Source: Pseudomonadota bacterium
Lineage (GTDB): Bacteria; Pseudomonadota; Gammaproteobacteria; Burkholderiales; Burkholderiaceae_B
Assembly: GCA_023389155.1 (NCBI GenBank)
Contig: JAEWEV010000037.1
Location: forward strand, 1 to 21,617
Reading direction: 5' to 3'
DNA: 21,617 nucleotides
Under the pieces are notes generated by a model. That model ran no database searches, was not told where the DNA came from, and saw only the letters and a list, made by a program, of their open reading frames with translations. The position numbers and the translations under genes were made by a program. The first letter of the stretch is position 1. The number at the start of each line of letters is the position of its first letter. Below, piece after piece: positions 13,113 to 20,757 of the stretch.

Positions 13113-16100
13113 ATGATGCCCATGTCTCTGCCTGATCTTGATTCTTTTCTTTCCCCACGGTCCATTGCCATCGTGGGCGCATCAACCGTATCCACAAAGA
13201 TCGGTGCGGTACCCATGCAGTATCTTATTGACCATGGATACGATGGTGCCATCTATCCTGTCAATGTGCGCAGCAAACAAGTCCATGGCCGACCTGCCTT
13301 TGCGTCGCTGCGGGAGATCGGGCGGCCCGTTGATCTGGCCATTTTTGCCATTCCGGCCCATGCGGCGGAAGCGGCGCTGGATGACGCGATCGCTGCGCAA
13401 ATAAACAACGTTGTCATGTTTTCCGCCGGCTACGCCGAAATGGGAACGGTGGGTGCGCAGGCGCAGGAGCGCTTTGCCCGAAAAGCCCGCAGGGCCGGCG
13501 TTCGGGTATTGGGGCCGAACTGTCTTGGATACATGAATGCCGCAAAATCGGTCTACGCCACCTTTTCTCCTGTGCTGTCAACGGGATTGGCAAAGCCTGG
13601 CAAGGTTGGCATTGTCAGCCAGAGCGGTGCCTTTGGCGCCTATGCCTATGCAATGGCACGTGAACGGGGCCTAGGTCTGTCGGCATGGGTCACAACCGGG
13701 AACGAAATCGATATCGACGTGGCGGACTGTATTACCTGGATGGCACGGGATGACGCCACACAGGTCATCATGGCGTATCTGGAAGGCTGCAGGGATGGTC
13801 AAAAGCTGCGCGATGCGCTTGATCTGGCACGGGTAAACGGCAAGCCTGTCGTTGTTGTCAAGGTTGGCCGCACCGAGCTTGGCGCAATGGCTGTCGCTTC
13901 CCATACCGCCGCCTTAGCGGGCGACGATGCCGCCTATGACGCCCTTCTGCGCCAGCACGGTGCCTGGCGAGCCCGGTCGATAGAAGAATTTTTTGACATA
14001 GCCCATTGTCTTTCCGTTGCAGGCTTGCCAGTCAATGCGCGGATAGGCCTGCTGACGGTATCGGGTGGTGTGGGAGTAATGATGGCGGACGATGCGGCTG
14101 AAGCGGGTCTGGATGTGGCCGCATTGTCGCCAGCTGCCCAGGAGATGATCCGATCCCGAATCCCGCTGGCCGCTTTGGCGAACCCCGTGGACGTAACCGG
14201 GCAGGTGACGGAAGAACCCGAATTGCTGGATGTCGCCGCACGCGCCATGCTGGGAGAAAGCCAGCATGGGAGTCTGATCATATTTCTTGCCGCTTTCGGT
14301 AGCACACCCCAAATGCTGAAAATACAAAAGGAAATGTCACGGGCACTGTTGCGGGACTTTCCCGGACGACTGCTGATCTTTTGCGCCCTGGTCAACGACA
14401 CACACCGACAGGCACTGGAAGACACAGGCTGCCTTTGTTTTGCCGATCCCTCGCGTGCAATCCGTGCGGGGTCCGCAGCCGTTTTCTTCCAACGACAGAA
14501 GCAAAAACCAGAATCACAAGAGACGAACCCAATGACATCCATCACGTTAAAGACAACACCGTACAGTGAGGCCGATGCACTGGACTTGCTTGGCAAATGC
14601 GGTATCCCGGTAGTGCCGGCCGTGCGCGCGGTATCACGGGAAGAAGCCAGTGCCGCCGCCGATAAGATGGGACGCCCCGTTGCAATGAAGATTCTCTCGA
14701 CAGACATCACGCATAAAAGCGACGTTGGTGGCGTTGTTCTGGATATCAACGGCTCAGACGCAGCAGCCGCCGCCTATGATCATATTATTGCTGCCGCTGC
14801 AAAGAACGCCCCCGGAGCCAGGGTCGAAGGCGTGTTACTGGCGCCCATGATAAGCGGCGGCGTGGAGTGCATCCTGGGCGTGCGACGCGATCCGACCCTC
14901 GGCCCCATTGTCATGCTGGGCTCAGGCGGGGTCAATGTTGAACTTACCGGCGATGTCTCATTTCGGATGGCGCCTGTAAACCATGTTCAGGCCCGCGAAA
15001 TGGTAGACGAACTCAAGATTGCCCCCCTGTTTCATGGCTTTCGAGGCGCGCCAGCCGCCGATGTGGACGCGCTGGTCGAGGCCATTGTCAGAATTTCGCA
15101 GTTCTCCCTGGCAGTCGGTACTGCCCTCGAATCGGTGGAATTGAACCCCTTTGTCGTGCTGCAAAAAGGACAAGGTGCGCTTGCGTTGGACGCTGTGCTC
15201 CGGACACATGCGGAGGCTGTCACACCGGCCCAGCCCGGCAATGCCGTCATCGCAACGCTACCGCTGTTCGAAATGGCCCGTATGCTTGCAGCAAATACCG
15301 CAAGACGCCATCTCAACGCAGGTTTCGCAGGAGAAACGCCGACATCCCGGATGCACTGGGTTAACCAGTTCACGCATACACGACGGCTTCGCAGCCCCGA
15401 AGACAAGGAAGTCGTCACGCCAAACAACGACACACTTTTCACCAATGCATGGCTTGATCTTTCGGAAGGTCCGCTTATCATCGAAACGCCCTCTATGGGC
15501 GAGCGTTACTGGGTACTTGGTTTTCTTGACGCCTGGACAAACCCGTGGGCGTATGCCGGTAGAAGAACCACTGGCGGCGGCGCCCAACGTCTGTTTGTTC
15601 ACGGCCCCCGATGGGAGGGCAAGGTGCCTGCGAATGTTAAACAAATCCGCGCACCCGGCGACGATGTGTGGGTCATAGGACGCATACTGGTGGATTCAGA
15701 TCCTGCAGATCTGGCCAGGGTGCACACTTTGCAGGACCAGTTCAGGATCCTGCGTCCCGACGGATCACAAGCGCTGTCGCGCCTGGACACGCTGATCGAT
15801 GATCGGACTACCGGCATCCCGAAAGCAGCGGAGTACATGCGCGTCGTTTCAAGAATGCTTGAACGCAACCCGCCCGATACCCCCTTGACCGGATGGCCCC
15901 TGCCAGAGGCAGCGTTGCAGGAGGCACTGGACGATGTTTATACACGTTTGCGCGACGTTCCCCAGCCTTCCCAGCAGGGCGGTGGCTGGACAATGGCGGT
16001 CAATGTCCGTAACAGCTTCGGGCAGGATTTTGAAACCCGGGCCCGGGTTGCCAGAAACTGGATCGGAACACTGGGGGTAGACGAAGCCATGTATCTGATG

Positions 16101-16463
16101 GCAGAAGTTGATGCGGACGGACACATGCTGACCGGCGCCCAACGCTACGTGTTGCGCTTCCCTCCCGGCGAACTACCGCAAGTCGGGGCGTTCTGGTCTA
16201 TCACCCTGTATCGGCGCAGCGATTGCCTGCTCGTGGCCAACCCTATAGGCCGGCACTCGGTGGGCGATCGCACGCCAAGCCTGCAACATGATGCCGATGG
16301 GGGATTAAGTGTATGCATCCAGCCAGACGATCCTGGTCCTGAATGCAACTGGCTACCCTCACCTGCGGACGAGGCGTTTTACCTGACTCTAAGACTCTAC
16401 CAACCCGAACGCAGCCATGTCGAAGGCAACTTCACCTATCCCCCCGTGCGCCGGATACAGTGA
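13113..16463 (+). CDS. NDP-forming acyl-CoA synthetase fused to a DUF1254/DUF1214 module
   Basis: A 1116-residue fusion. Residues 8-460 form the alpha part of an NDP-forming acyl-CoA synthetase: a CoA-binding Rossmann domain (SIAIVGAST, YPVN), then succinyl-CoA-ligase-like domains with GIVSQSGAFG and SHTAALAGDD, where His264 is the expected phosphohistidine. Residues 475-697 form the beta part, an ATP-grasp domain (PVAMKILSTDITHKSDVGGV, VESVELNPF-like end). Together they should make an acyl-CoA from an acid, CoA and ATP. Residues 713-1116 are a DUF1254 domain (NQFTHTRRLRSPEDKEVV, NNDTLFTNAWLDLS, DAWTNPWAYAGRRTTGGG) and a DUF1214 domain (GAQRYVLRFPPGELP, FWSITLYRRSDCLLVANPI, NWLPSP). DUF1254/DUF1214 proteins are usually separate and often exported; this one has no signal peptide. 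The ATG at 13113 is one of three close starts. The DUF function is unknown. Confidence 0.88.
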   Translation: MMPMSLPDLDSFLSPRSIAIVGASTVSTKIGAVPMQYLIDHGYDGAIYPVNVRSKQVHGRPAFASLREIGRPVDLAIFAIPAHAAEAALDDAIAAQINNVVMFSAGYAEMGTVGAQAQERFARKARRAGVRVLGPNCLGYMNAAKSVYATFSPVLSTGLAKPGKVGIVSQSGAFGAYAYAMARERGLGLSAWVTTGNEIDIDVADCITWMARDDATQVIMAYLEGCRDGQKLRDALDLARVNGKPVVVVKVGRTELGAMAVASHTAALAGDDAAYDALLRQHGAWRARSIEEFFDIAHCLSVAGLPVNARIGLLTVSGGVGVMMADDAAEAGLDVAALSPAAQEMIRSRIPLAALANPVDVTGQVTEEPELLDVAARAMLGESQHGSLIIFLAAFGSTPQMLKIQKEMSRALLRDFPGRLLIFCALVNDTHRQALEDTGCLCFADPSRAIRAGSAAVFFQRQKQKPESQETNPMTSITLKTTPYSEADALDLLGKCGIPVVPAVRAVSREEASAAADKMGRPVAMKILSTDITHKSDVGGVVLDINGSDAAAAAYDHIIAAAAKNAPGARVEGVLLAPMISGGVECILGVRRDPTLGPIVMLGSGGVNVELTGDVSFRMAPVNHVQAREMVDELKIAPLFHGFRGAPAADVDALVEAIVRISQFSLAVGTALESVELNPFVVLQKGQGALALDAVLRTHAEAVTPAQPGNAVIATLPLFEMARMLAANTARRHLNAGFAGETPTSRMHWVNQFTHTRRLRSPEDKEVVTPNNDTLFTNAWLDLSEGPLIIETPSMGERYWVLGFLDAWTNPWAYAGRRTTGGGAQRLFVHGPRWEGKVPANVKQIRAPGDDVWVIGRILVDSDPADLARVHTLQDQFRILRPDGSQALSRLDTLIDDRTTGIPKAAEYMRVVSRMLERNPPDTPLTGWPLPEAALQEALDDVYTRLRDVPQPSQQGGGWTMAVNVRNSFGQDFETRARVARNWIGTLGVDEAMYLMAEVDADGHMLTGAQRYVLRFPPGELPQVGAFWSITLYRRSDCLLVANPIGRHSVGDRTPSLQHDADGGLSVCIQPDDPGPECNWLPSPADEAFYLTLRLYQPERSHVEGNFTYPPVRRIQ

Positions 16464-16474
16464 ACCACTCGCTC

Positions 16475-16819
16475 TTACTCCTTGCCTGACGTCGCAAGCG
16501 ACAATATCCACACGGCCAGGGCATGGGCGTCTTCTTCTGTCACCTGCGGCTGGGCCGGCATGGGTACGGCTCCCCAGCGTCCCCGTCCGCCCTTGCGAAT
16601 GCTATTGGCCAGATAATCGATAATCTGCTCTCCGCCTTGCTTATATCGGTCGGCAACAGCGGCAAACGGGGGCCCGACACGCATTCGGTCTACCTGGTGA
16701 CAGCCCATACAGATTTTTTCTCTGGCCAGTTGTGCCCCGTCGGTCAGCTCGTGCGCCCCGGCATGGGAAATACTGACTGCAACCAATGCCAGGCAGGCGA
16801 TGATGGAATGTACTGACAC
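16475..16819 (-). CDS. Small periplasmic c-type cytochrome (class I)
   Basis: A 114-residue monoheme cytochrome c. A signal peptide ends near residue 22 (SHAGA, then HELT). The haem site CMGCH is at residues 37-41 and the probable sixth ligand is Met87 in VPMPAQ. The mature size and the GPPF segment after the haem site are typical of c551/c8-like electron carriers. The start is GTG at 16819, with AAGG eight bases upstream; no ATG fits better. It converges on the synthetase-DUF1254 gene, with stop codons only about 11 bp apart, and is divergent from lgt. The redox partner is unknown. Confidence 0.9.
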   Translation of the reverse strand: MSVHSIIACLALVAVSISHAGAHELTDGAQLAREKICMGCHQVDRMRVGPPFAAVADRYKQGGEQIIDYLANSIRKGGRGRWGAVPMPAQPQVTEEDAHALAVWILSLATSGKE

Positions 16820-16872
16820 GACAATAACCTTTTAAATATTAACGATAAACTTGAGCCAATTTTACCCGACAG

Positions 16873-16901
16873 TGCACAAAGCAGCGTCGCGCCTTTATAC
16901 T
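16873..16901 (+). promoter_or_regulatory. Candidate lgt promoter
   Basis: TGCACA (16873-16878), a 17-bp spacer and TATACT (16896-16901). Transcription would start about 23 bases before the ATG at 16931. Confidence 0.4.
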
Positions 16902-16930
16902 TTCGACTTCACTGTCGCATTTTGGTTCTT

Positions 16931-17725
16931 ATGATTGCCTATCCACAATTCAATCCGATTGCACTTGAAATCGGCCCGCTCAAGATCCATTGGTATGGCC
17001 TGATGTATGTGGCCGCATTCGCCCTCCTCTGGATTCTGGGAAAGTATCGCATCAGCAAGGGAAAGATTCGTCTCACCGTTTCGGAGTTTGAGGATCTGAT
17101 CTTCTATGGGGTGATGGGCGTTGTGCTCGGCGGTCGCCTGGGTTATGTGTTTTTCTACCAGCCAGGCTACTATTTCGCCAATCCCATGCATATTTTCTAT
17201 GTGTGGGACGGTGGCATGTCCTTTCACGGCGGACTGATCGGCGTCCTGGTGGTCCTGTTGCTGTACGCACGCAAGAAAGGAATGACGTTTTTCGAAGTGG
17301 CTGATTTCATCGCTCCCCTCGTTCCGCCGGGATTGGCCATGGGTCGTATCGGCAACTTCATTAATGGAGAGTTATGGGGCCGTCCGACAGACGTGCCCTG
17401 GGCCATGATTTTTCCGCAGGGGGGGCCAATACCTCGCCACCCCTCGCAGTTGTACGAGATGCTTGCCGAAGGCGTGATCCTGTTTGCCGTTGTGTGGCTG
17501 TTTTCCTCGAAAAAAAGCTGGGTAGGTCAGACCAGCGGCGTGTTCATGATGGGTTACGGTATCGCGCGCTTCCTGGTGGAATATACCCGTGAGCCAGACA
17601 GTTTCCTGGGAACCCTCAGCCTGGGGCTGTCCATGGGTCAGTGGCTGTCACTGCCCATGATCATCCTTGGTATCGTGATCTTTATTTGGGCAACAAAAAG
17701 ATCACTCCCTCCATCGACAGTGTGA
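16931..17725 (+). CDS. lgt: Prolipoprotein diacylglyceryl transferase
   Basis: A 264-residue inner-membrane enzyme that transfers diacylglyceryl from phosphatidylglycerol to the lipobox cysteine of prolipoproteins, the first step of lipoprotein maturation. It has the Lgt signature GRIGNFINGE (138-147), MSFHGG with His99 (matching the essential His of E. coli Lgt), RHPSQLYE (169-176) and the C-terminal YTREPD with Arg220. About seven membrane segments are expected. The frame could begin at a TTG at 16922, but the ATG at 16931 gives the usual N-terminus. The last 44 bases overlap, tail to tail, with the SIMPL gene on the other strand. Confidence 0.96.
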   Translation: MIAYPQFNPIALEIGPLKIHWYGLMYVAAFALLWILGKYRISKGKIRLTVSEFEDLIFYGVMGVVLGGRLGYVFFYQPGYYFANPMHIFYVWDGGMSFHGGLIGVLVVLLLYARKKGMTFFEVADFIAPLVPPGLAMGRIGNFINGELWGRPTDVPWAMIFPQGGPIPRHPSQLYEMLAEGVILFAVVWLFSSKKSWVGQTSGVFMMGYGIARFLVEYTREPDSFLGTLSLGLSMGQWLSLPMIILGIVIFIWATKRSLPPSTV

Positions 17726-18515
17726 CAGTTTCCTTGCCGGCCTCAATCGCGGGGCCGGCTTTTGCCGCACTCATGGCCATCATGCGTGGCTGATAGCTCT
17801 CAGGCTTCCCAGCATCGCCCAGACGCAGCGATTTGATACGGTAGCCACCAAACTCCAATGCAGATACGGCATCCTGTGCCCGTGTTTTGAAGGCGGCAGT
17901 CGTGGCAGCAAGCACACGTTTTTCTATGGTTTCCCGAGCCTCACGCGACAGGGAAAATCTAATACCGTCCAGCGCCATATCTTCATCAACGTCGGCCGCA
18001 AACTGACTGGCCTTTTCCATGTTTTTGGACGTAATCAGGAGTTCGCCTCGGGCGACCCAGGTCCCGCCGGCATTAGCTTCACCGGTGGTTTCCTGCTCGT
18101 CACCAGATTTGGCAGCCGACGGCATTGGTTTGACAGGGGGATTATTATTGCGTTCAAACCAGACCTGATAAGACCCGGTTTTGACTTCGAGTTCCTGGTC
18201 CGCCTTGGCTTTTTCACGCACCTTGTTCATTGTTTCATTAACACTGCGTGACAGTTCAACCTGGTTGTCCCCCCTGACTTCTTTGTTCAGGGTCAGCGTG
18301 ACCGTATCCTGTGCCACAGTTTCGGACGCAGAGGCACGTAGAGACAGGGTCGGTTCACTGGTTTTGTCGCTGGCATTTGCGGTGGCATCGCCTGATGCAC
18401 CGCTGGTGCCATTCTGTGCCCACACCGCACTTGCGGGCAAGGCAGCGGCGCCAAGGGCAAGCATGGCGACAAATGTAGCTTTGGAAAGGATGGCTTTGGA
18501 AAACGTGGGCCGCAT
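17682..18515 (-). CDS. Periplasmic SIMPL-domain (DUF541) protein
   Basis: A 277-residue exported protein with a signal peptide (cleavage near residues 30-33, ASAVWAQ) followed by a low-complexity Ala/Ser/Gly/Thr stretch. The SIMPL/DUF541 domain starts near residue 55 (PTLSLRASASETVAQDTVTL) and ends GKETVTLSMEGVIFLLP. A glycine- and proline-rich insert (about 124-150) interrupts it. Function is unclear; family members are linked to the cell envelope and stress. The ATG at 18515 has GGAGAAG five bases upstream, and that site begins only three bases after the U-run of the 6S RNA terminator. Its promoter must therefore lie within or upstream of the 6S gene, or expression depends on terminator readthrough. 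The 3' end overlaps lgt by 44 bp. Confidence 0.85.
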   Translation of the reverse strand: MRPTFSKAILSKATFVAMLALGAAALPASAVWAQNGTSGASGDATANASDKTSEPTLSLRASASETVAQDTVTLTLNKEVRGDNQVELSRSVNETMNKVREKAKADQELEVKTGSYQVWFERNNNPPVKPMPSAAKSGDEQETTGEANAGGTWVARGELLITSKNMEKASQFAADVDEDMALDGIRFSLSREARETIEKRVLAATTAAFKTRAQDAVSALEFGGYRIKSLRLGDAGKPESYQPRMMAMSAAKAGPAIEAGKETVTLSMEGVIFLLPK

Positions 18516-18526
18516 GAACTTCTCCG

Positions 18527-18557
18527 AAAAAAAAACGAGCCGTGACAGCTCGTTTTG
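18527..18557 (-). terminator. Strong intrinsic terminator after 6S RNA
   Basis: On the - strand AAAACGAGC-TGTCACG-GCTCGTTTT makes a 9-bp stem followed by a run of T (nine in all). It ends the 6S and zapA transcripts. The opposite strand has only four T, so activity there would be weaker. Confidence 0.75.
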
Positions 18558-18562
18558 TAGGA

Positions 18563-18750
18563 AATAATGGCCCCGCTTGTACCGTCTAGGCTGGCACCTC
18601 GAACCCTTCAGTCCAAGTTGGTTACCTTCAACAGAGCGTCGGGTTCATCTGGCTAGAGACGATCACACCAACTCTGTAATCTGGCGACCTTTGCCATAAG
18701 CATAGGTAAGAGATGTAAAGCCAAGTCACGAATACAGCAGGGACAAACTG
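18563..18750 (-). ncRNA. ssrS: 6S RNA
   Basis: The roughly 188-base stretch downstream of zapA is the classic location of ssrS. On the - strand it carries AAGGGTTCGAGGTGCCAGCC, close to the 3' half of E. coli 6S RNA (AAGGGTTCAAGGGTTACAGCC). The ends form a long imperfect closing stem: CCCTGCTGTATTCGT pairs with the stretch containing GGTACAAGCGGGG, and CTTGGC with GCCAG, around a presumed large central bubble. 6S RNA binds sigma-70 RNA polymerase in stationary phase by mimicking an open promoter. An intrinsic terminator follows. Exact ends are estimated from the pairing and may be off by about 10 bases. Confidence 0.8.
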
Positions 18751-18799
18751 TTAGGTTCAACTGTACAGAAAAAGCCGTACAAGTTAAACCGGAATTAGG

Positions 18800-19114
18800 T
18801 TAAAGTTTTTTCAGATCGTTAAGGCCGGAGTCCAATAACGTATTGAGTTCCTCTATTTTACTCTTGAAATCACCGTATTGCATTCCGCCAAAACCCGCAT
18901 CGCCGGACTTGACAGAAAGAAGATCTGAAGCCATTTGAATGCACGCCATGATGGCAATACGCTCGTTACTGGCAGAGGTCATGCCTCCCGAACCCTTGAT
19001 TTTCAGCATGAGCTGGTCGGCCAGCTTAACGGCTGACAACAGTTTCTGCTTTTCGTCGGGATTGCATGCAAGAGAAAAATCACGTCCCAGAATAGAGACA
19101 TCGACGCGTTCCAT
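18800..19114 (-). CDS. zapA: Cell division protein ZapA
   Basis: A 104-residue ZapA, which binds FtsZ and bundles its filaments at the division site. The N-terminal globular part starts MERVDVSILGRDFSLACNPD, with the family's early strand-turn-strand pattern; NERIAIMACIQMASDLL begins the long helix that makes the dimer and tetramer coiled coil. The ATG at 19114 overlaps the upstream stop codon by one base (TAATG) and has AAGGAGT before it, so it is translationally coupled to the ZapB-like gene. 6S RNA follows downstream. Confidence 0.95.
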   Translation of the reverse strand: MERVDVSILGRDFSLACNPDEKQKLLSAVKLADQLMLKIKGSGGMTSASNERIAIMACIQMASDLLSVKSGDAGFGGMQYGDFKSKIEELNTLLDSGLNDLKKL

Positions 19115-19527
19115 TAGTTTACTCCTTCTGACGCATTCCCTGGCAGATTCGCCAGTACGCGTTCAACTTTGTCACGCGCGGTTCTGGCACTTTCCTTCAG
19201 TGCATTGGCTTCGTTCTTGGCGGCCGCCAGCTGCTGCTTGACGCTTTGCAGTTCTGAGGTTGTGCCTTCCAGTGTCTGGCGCAGTTGCACGTTCTCGGCC
19301 TGCGCCTGTTCCCGGATACCATTGACTTCATTGTCGTGATTGGCAAGCCGCTCATTGATAGCCTTGAATTCGTCTTCCCGCTGGGTCAGACGGTTTTGCA
19401 GATCAGCCCGTCCGCTTTCGGCGTCTTTGAGTTTGGCCGCCAGGGACTCCCGTTCTGAAGCAAGCTGTTTCGTGAGCTGAACCAGCTGCCCGATACGGAC
19501 AGCAACTTGATCTAAATCCTGAAGCAT
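19114..19527 (-). CDS. ZapB-like coiled-coil protein (partner of zapA)
   Basis: A 137-residue protein that is almost entirely coiled coil (about residues 5-125, rich in Glu, Gln, Leu and Ala), with no membrane segment. Proteobacteria commonly encode a small coiled-coil ZapB/TIGR02449-like protein just before zapA, and the TAATG overlap shows the two are made together. It is therefore probably a division-site scaffold. It is longer than E. coli ZapB (about 80 residues), so orthology is not certain. The ATG at 19527 lacks a strong Shine-Dalgarno site. Confidence 0.7.
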   Translation of the reverse strand: MLQDLDQVAVRIGQLVQLTKQLASERESLAAKLKDAESGRADLQNRLTQREDEFKAINERLANHDNEVNGIREQAQAENVQLRQTLEGTTSELQSVKQQLAAAKNEANALKESARTARDKVERVLANLPGNASEGVN

Positions 19528-19699
19528 AGTGGTATCACGTTCTCAAAATATGCGGCCACGCTCAAGACGATGCGGTGCACACGGATTTAATTGAATGAGA
19601 TTGAATTTTACCTGTTCTGAGCCATATTTCCAAAATTTAGACACAAACAGGTACTATTTACCTTCTATTACCAATCAATTCCAATCGTTCAGGTGCACA

Positions 19700-20611
19700 A
19701 TGGCTTCAGTTACAGACAAACAATACGATACCGTTCCTCCGCAAAAAGTGGCATTCATCGGCTTGGGTGTGATGGGTTTCCCAATGGCAGGCCATCTGGC
19801 CCGTGCCGGTCATGACGTCACCGTCTATAACCGCACATCCAGTAAAAGCGAGAGCTGGGTCAGCGAATTCGGTGGTCATAGCGCGCCCACACCAGCCCAG
19901 GCAGCCGAAGGCGCCGATATCGTGTTCTGCTGCGTGGGCAATGATAACGACCTGCGCAGTGTCACCACCGGCAAGGATGGTGCGTTCCAGGGCATGAAAG
20001 AAGGCGCTGTATTCGTGGACCACACCACGGCCTCTGCCGACGTTGCCCGTGAACTCGCGAAAGCGGCCGGTGAAGGTAAATTCAGCTTTATTGACGCACC
20101 CGTCTCCGGCGGCCAGGCAGGCGCAGTTGGTGGTGTACTCACCGTAATGTGCGGCGGTGAGCCAAATGTATTCGAGACGATCAAGCCTGTCGCCGGCCAT
20201 TTTGCCCGCGCAGTTACGCTGCTCGGCGAACATGGGGCCGGCCAGCTGGCAAAAATGGTCAACCAGATCTGCATCGCCGGGCTGGTACAGGGCCTGTCTG
20301 AAGCCATCGCATTCGGCTTGCGGGCCAACCTGGATATGAATGCTGTGCTGGACGTCATCAGCAAGGGCGCAGCCCAAAGCTGGCAAATGGAAAACCGAGG
20401 AAAAACCATGGTCGAAGGCAAATTTGACTTTGGCTTCGCAGTTGACTGGATGCGCAAGGATCTGGGACTGGTACTTGACGAGGCTAAACGCAACGGCGCG
20501 CTTTTGCCGGTCACTGCCGTGGTAGATCAGTTCTACGCCGAGGTGCAGCAGAACGGCGGAGAGCGCTGGGATACCTCCAGCCTGATCACACGTCTCACTC
20601 CACGCAAGTAA
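19700..20611 (+). CDS. 3-hydroxyisobutyrate dehydrogenase-family NAD(P)-dependent reductase
   Basis: A 303-residue beta-hydroxyacid dehydrogenase (HIBADH / tartronate semialdehyde reductase family). The N-terminal Rossmann motif is KVAFIGLGVMGFPMAGHLAR (16-35). The substrate-binding loop DAPVSGGQAGA is at 132-142, and the catalytic Lys185 lies in GAGQLAKMVNQ. The C-terminal helical domain ends KDLGLVLDEAKRNG. An upstream in-frame ATG at 19595 would add 35 residues unlike the family; the ATG at 19700 has AGGTG at good spacing and is preferred. Between 3-hydroxyisobutyrate, tartronate semialdehyde and succinic semialdehyde reduction I cannot decide. It is divergent from the zap genes, with no obvious pathway partner nearby. 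Confidence 0.93.
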   Translation: MASVTDKQYDTVPPQKVAFIGLGVMGFPMAGHLARAGHDVTVYNRTSSKSESWVSEFGGHSAPTPAQAAEGADIVFCCVGNDNDLRSVTTGKDGAFQGMKEGAVFVDHTTASADVARELAKAAGEGKFSFIDAPVSGGQAGAVGGVLTVMCGGEPNVFETIKPVAGHFARAVTLLGEHGAGQLAKMVNQICIAGLVQGLSEAIAFGLRANLDMNAVLDVISKGAAQSWQMENRGKTMVEGKFDFGFAVDWMRKDLGLVLDEAKRNGALLPVTAVVDQFYAEVQQNGGERWDTSSLITRLTPRK

Positions 20612-20650
20612 CCGCTGGCCCCTTAAGCCGGGGTTCCCGGCAAGCCAATA

Positions 20651-20709
20651 AAAACTGCACCTTCGCTGGTTGGGTTCTTAATCCCACTGTTGAAGGTGCA
20701 GTTTTTTTT
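20651..20709. terminator. Strong bidirectional terminator between convergent genes
   Basis: AAAACTGCACCTTC (20651-20664) and GAAGGTGCAGTTTT (20692-20705) form a perfect 14-bp stem. The + strand has eight T at 20702-20709 and the - strand has five. The 27-base loop can form a small inner stem (GGG with CCC), giving a branched tip. It separates the reductase gene (+) from rppH (-). Confidence 0.85.
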
Positions 20710-20757
20710 CGCGCGATCTGTTTTCCCGCGAACGGGCAATGCGTAAGCCGCAGGAAA

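Noticed and set aside
13934..14749. 271-codon - strand open frame inside the acyl-CoA synthetase gene
   Set aside because: The + strand frame carries conserved catalytic motifs over the same bases; the antisense protein is Ser/Arg/Ala-rich without motifs.
19595..19699. Upstream start adding 35 residues to the dehydrogenase
   Set aside because: The added part is unlike the family, while the ATG at 19700 has a good AGGTG site just before it.
19706..20386. 226-codon - strand open frame opposite the hydroxyisobutyrate dehydrogenase-like gene
   Set aside because: Shadow of a gene with clear Rossmann and catalytic motifs.
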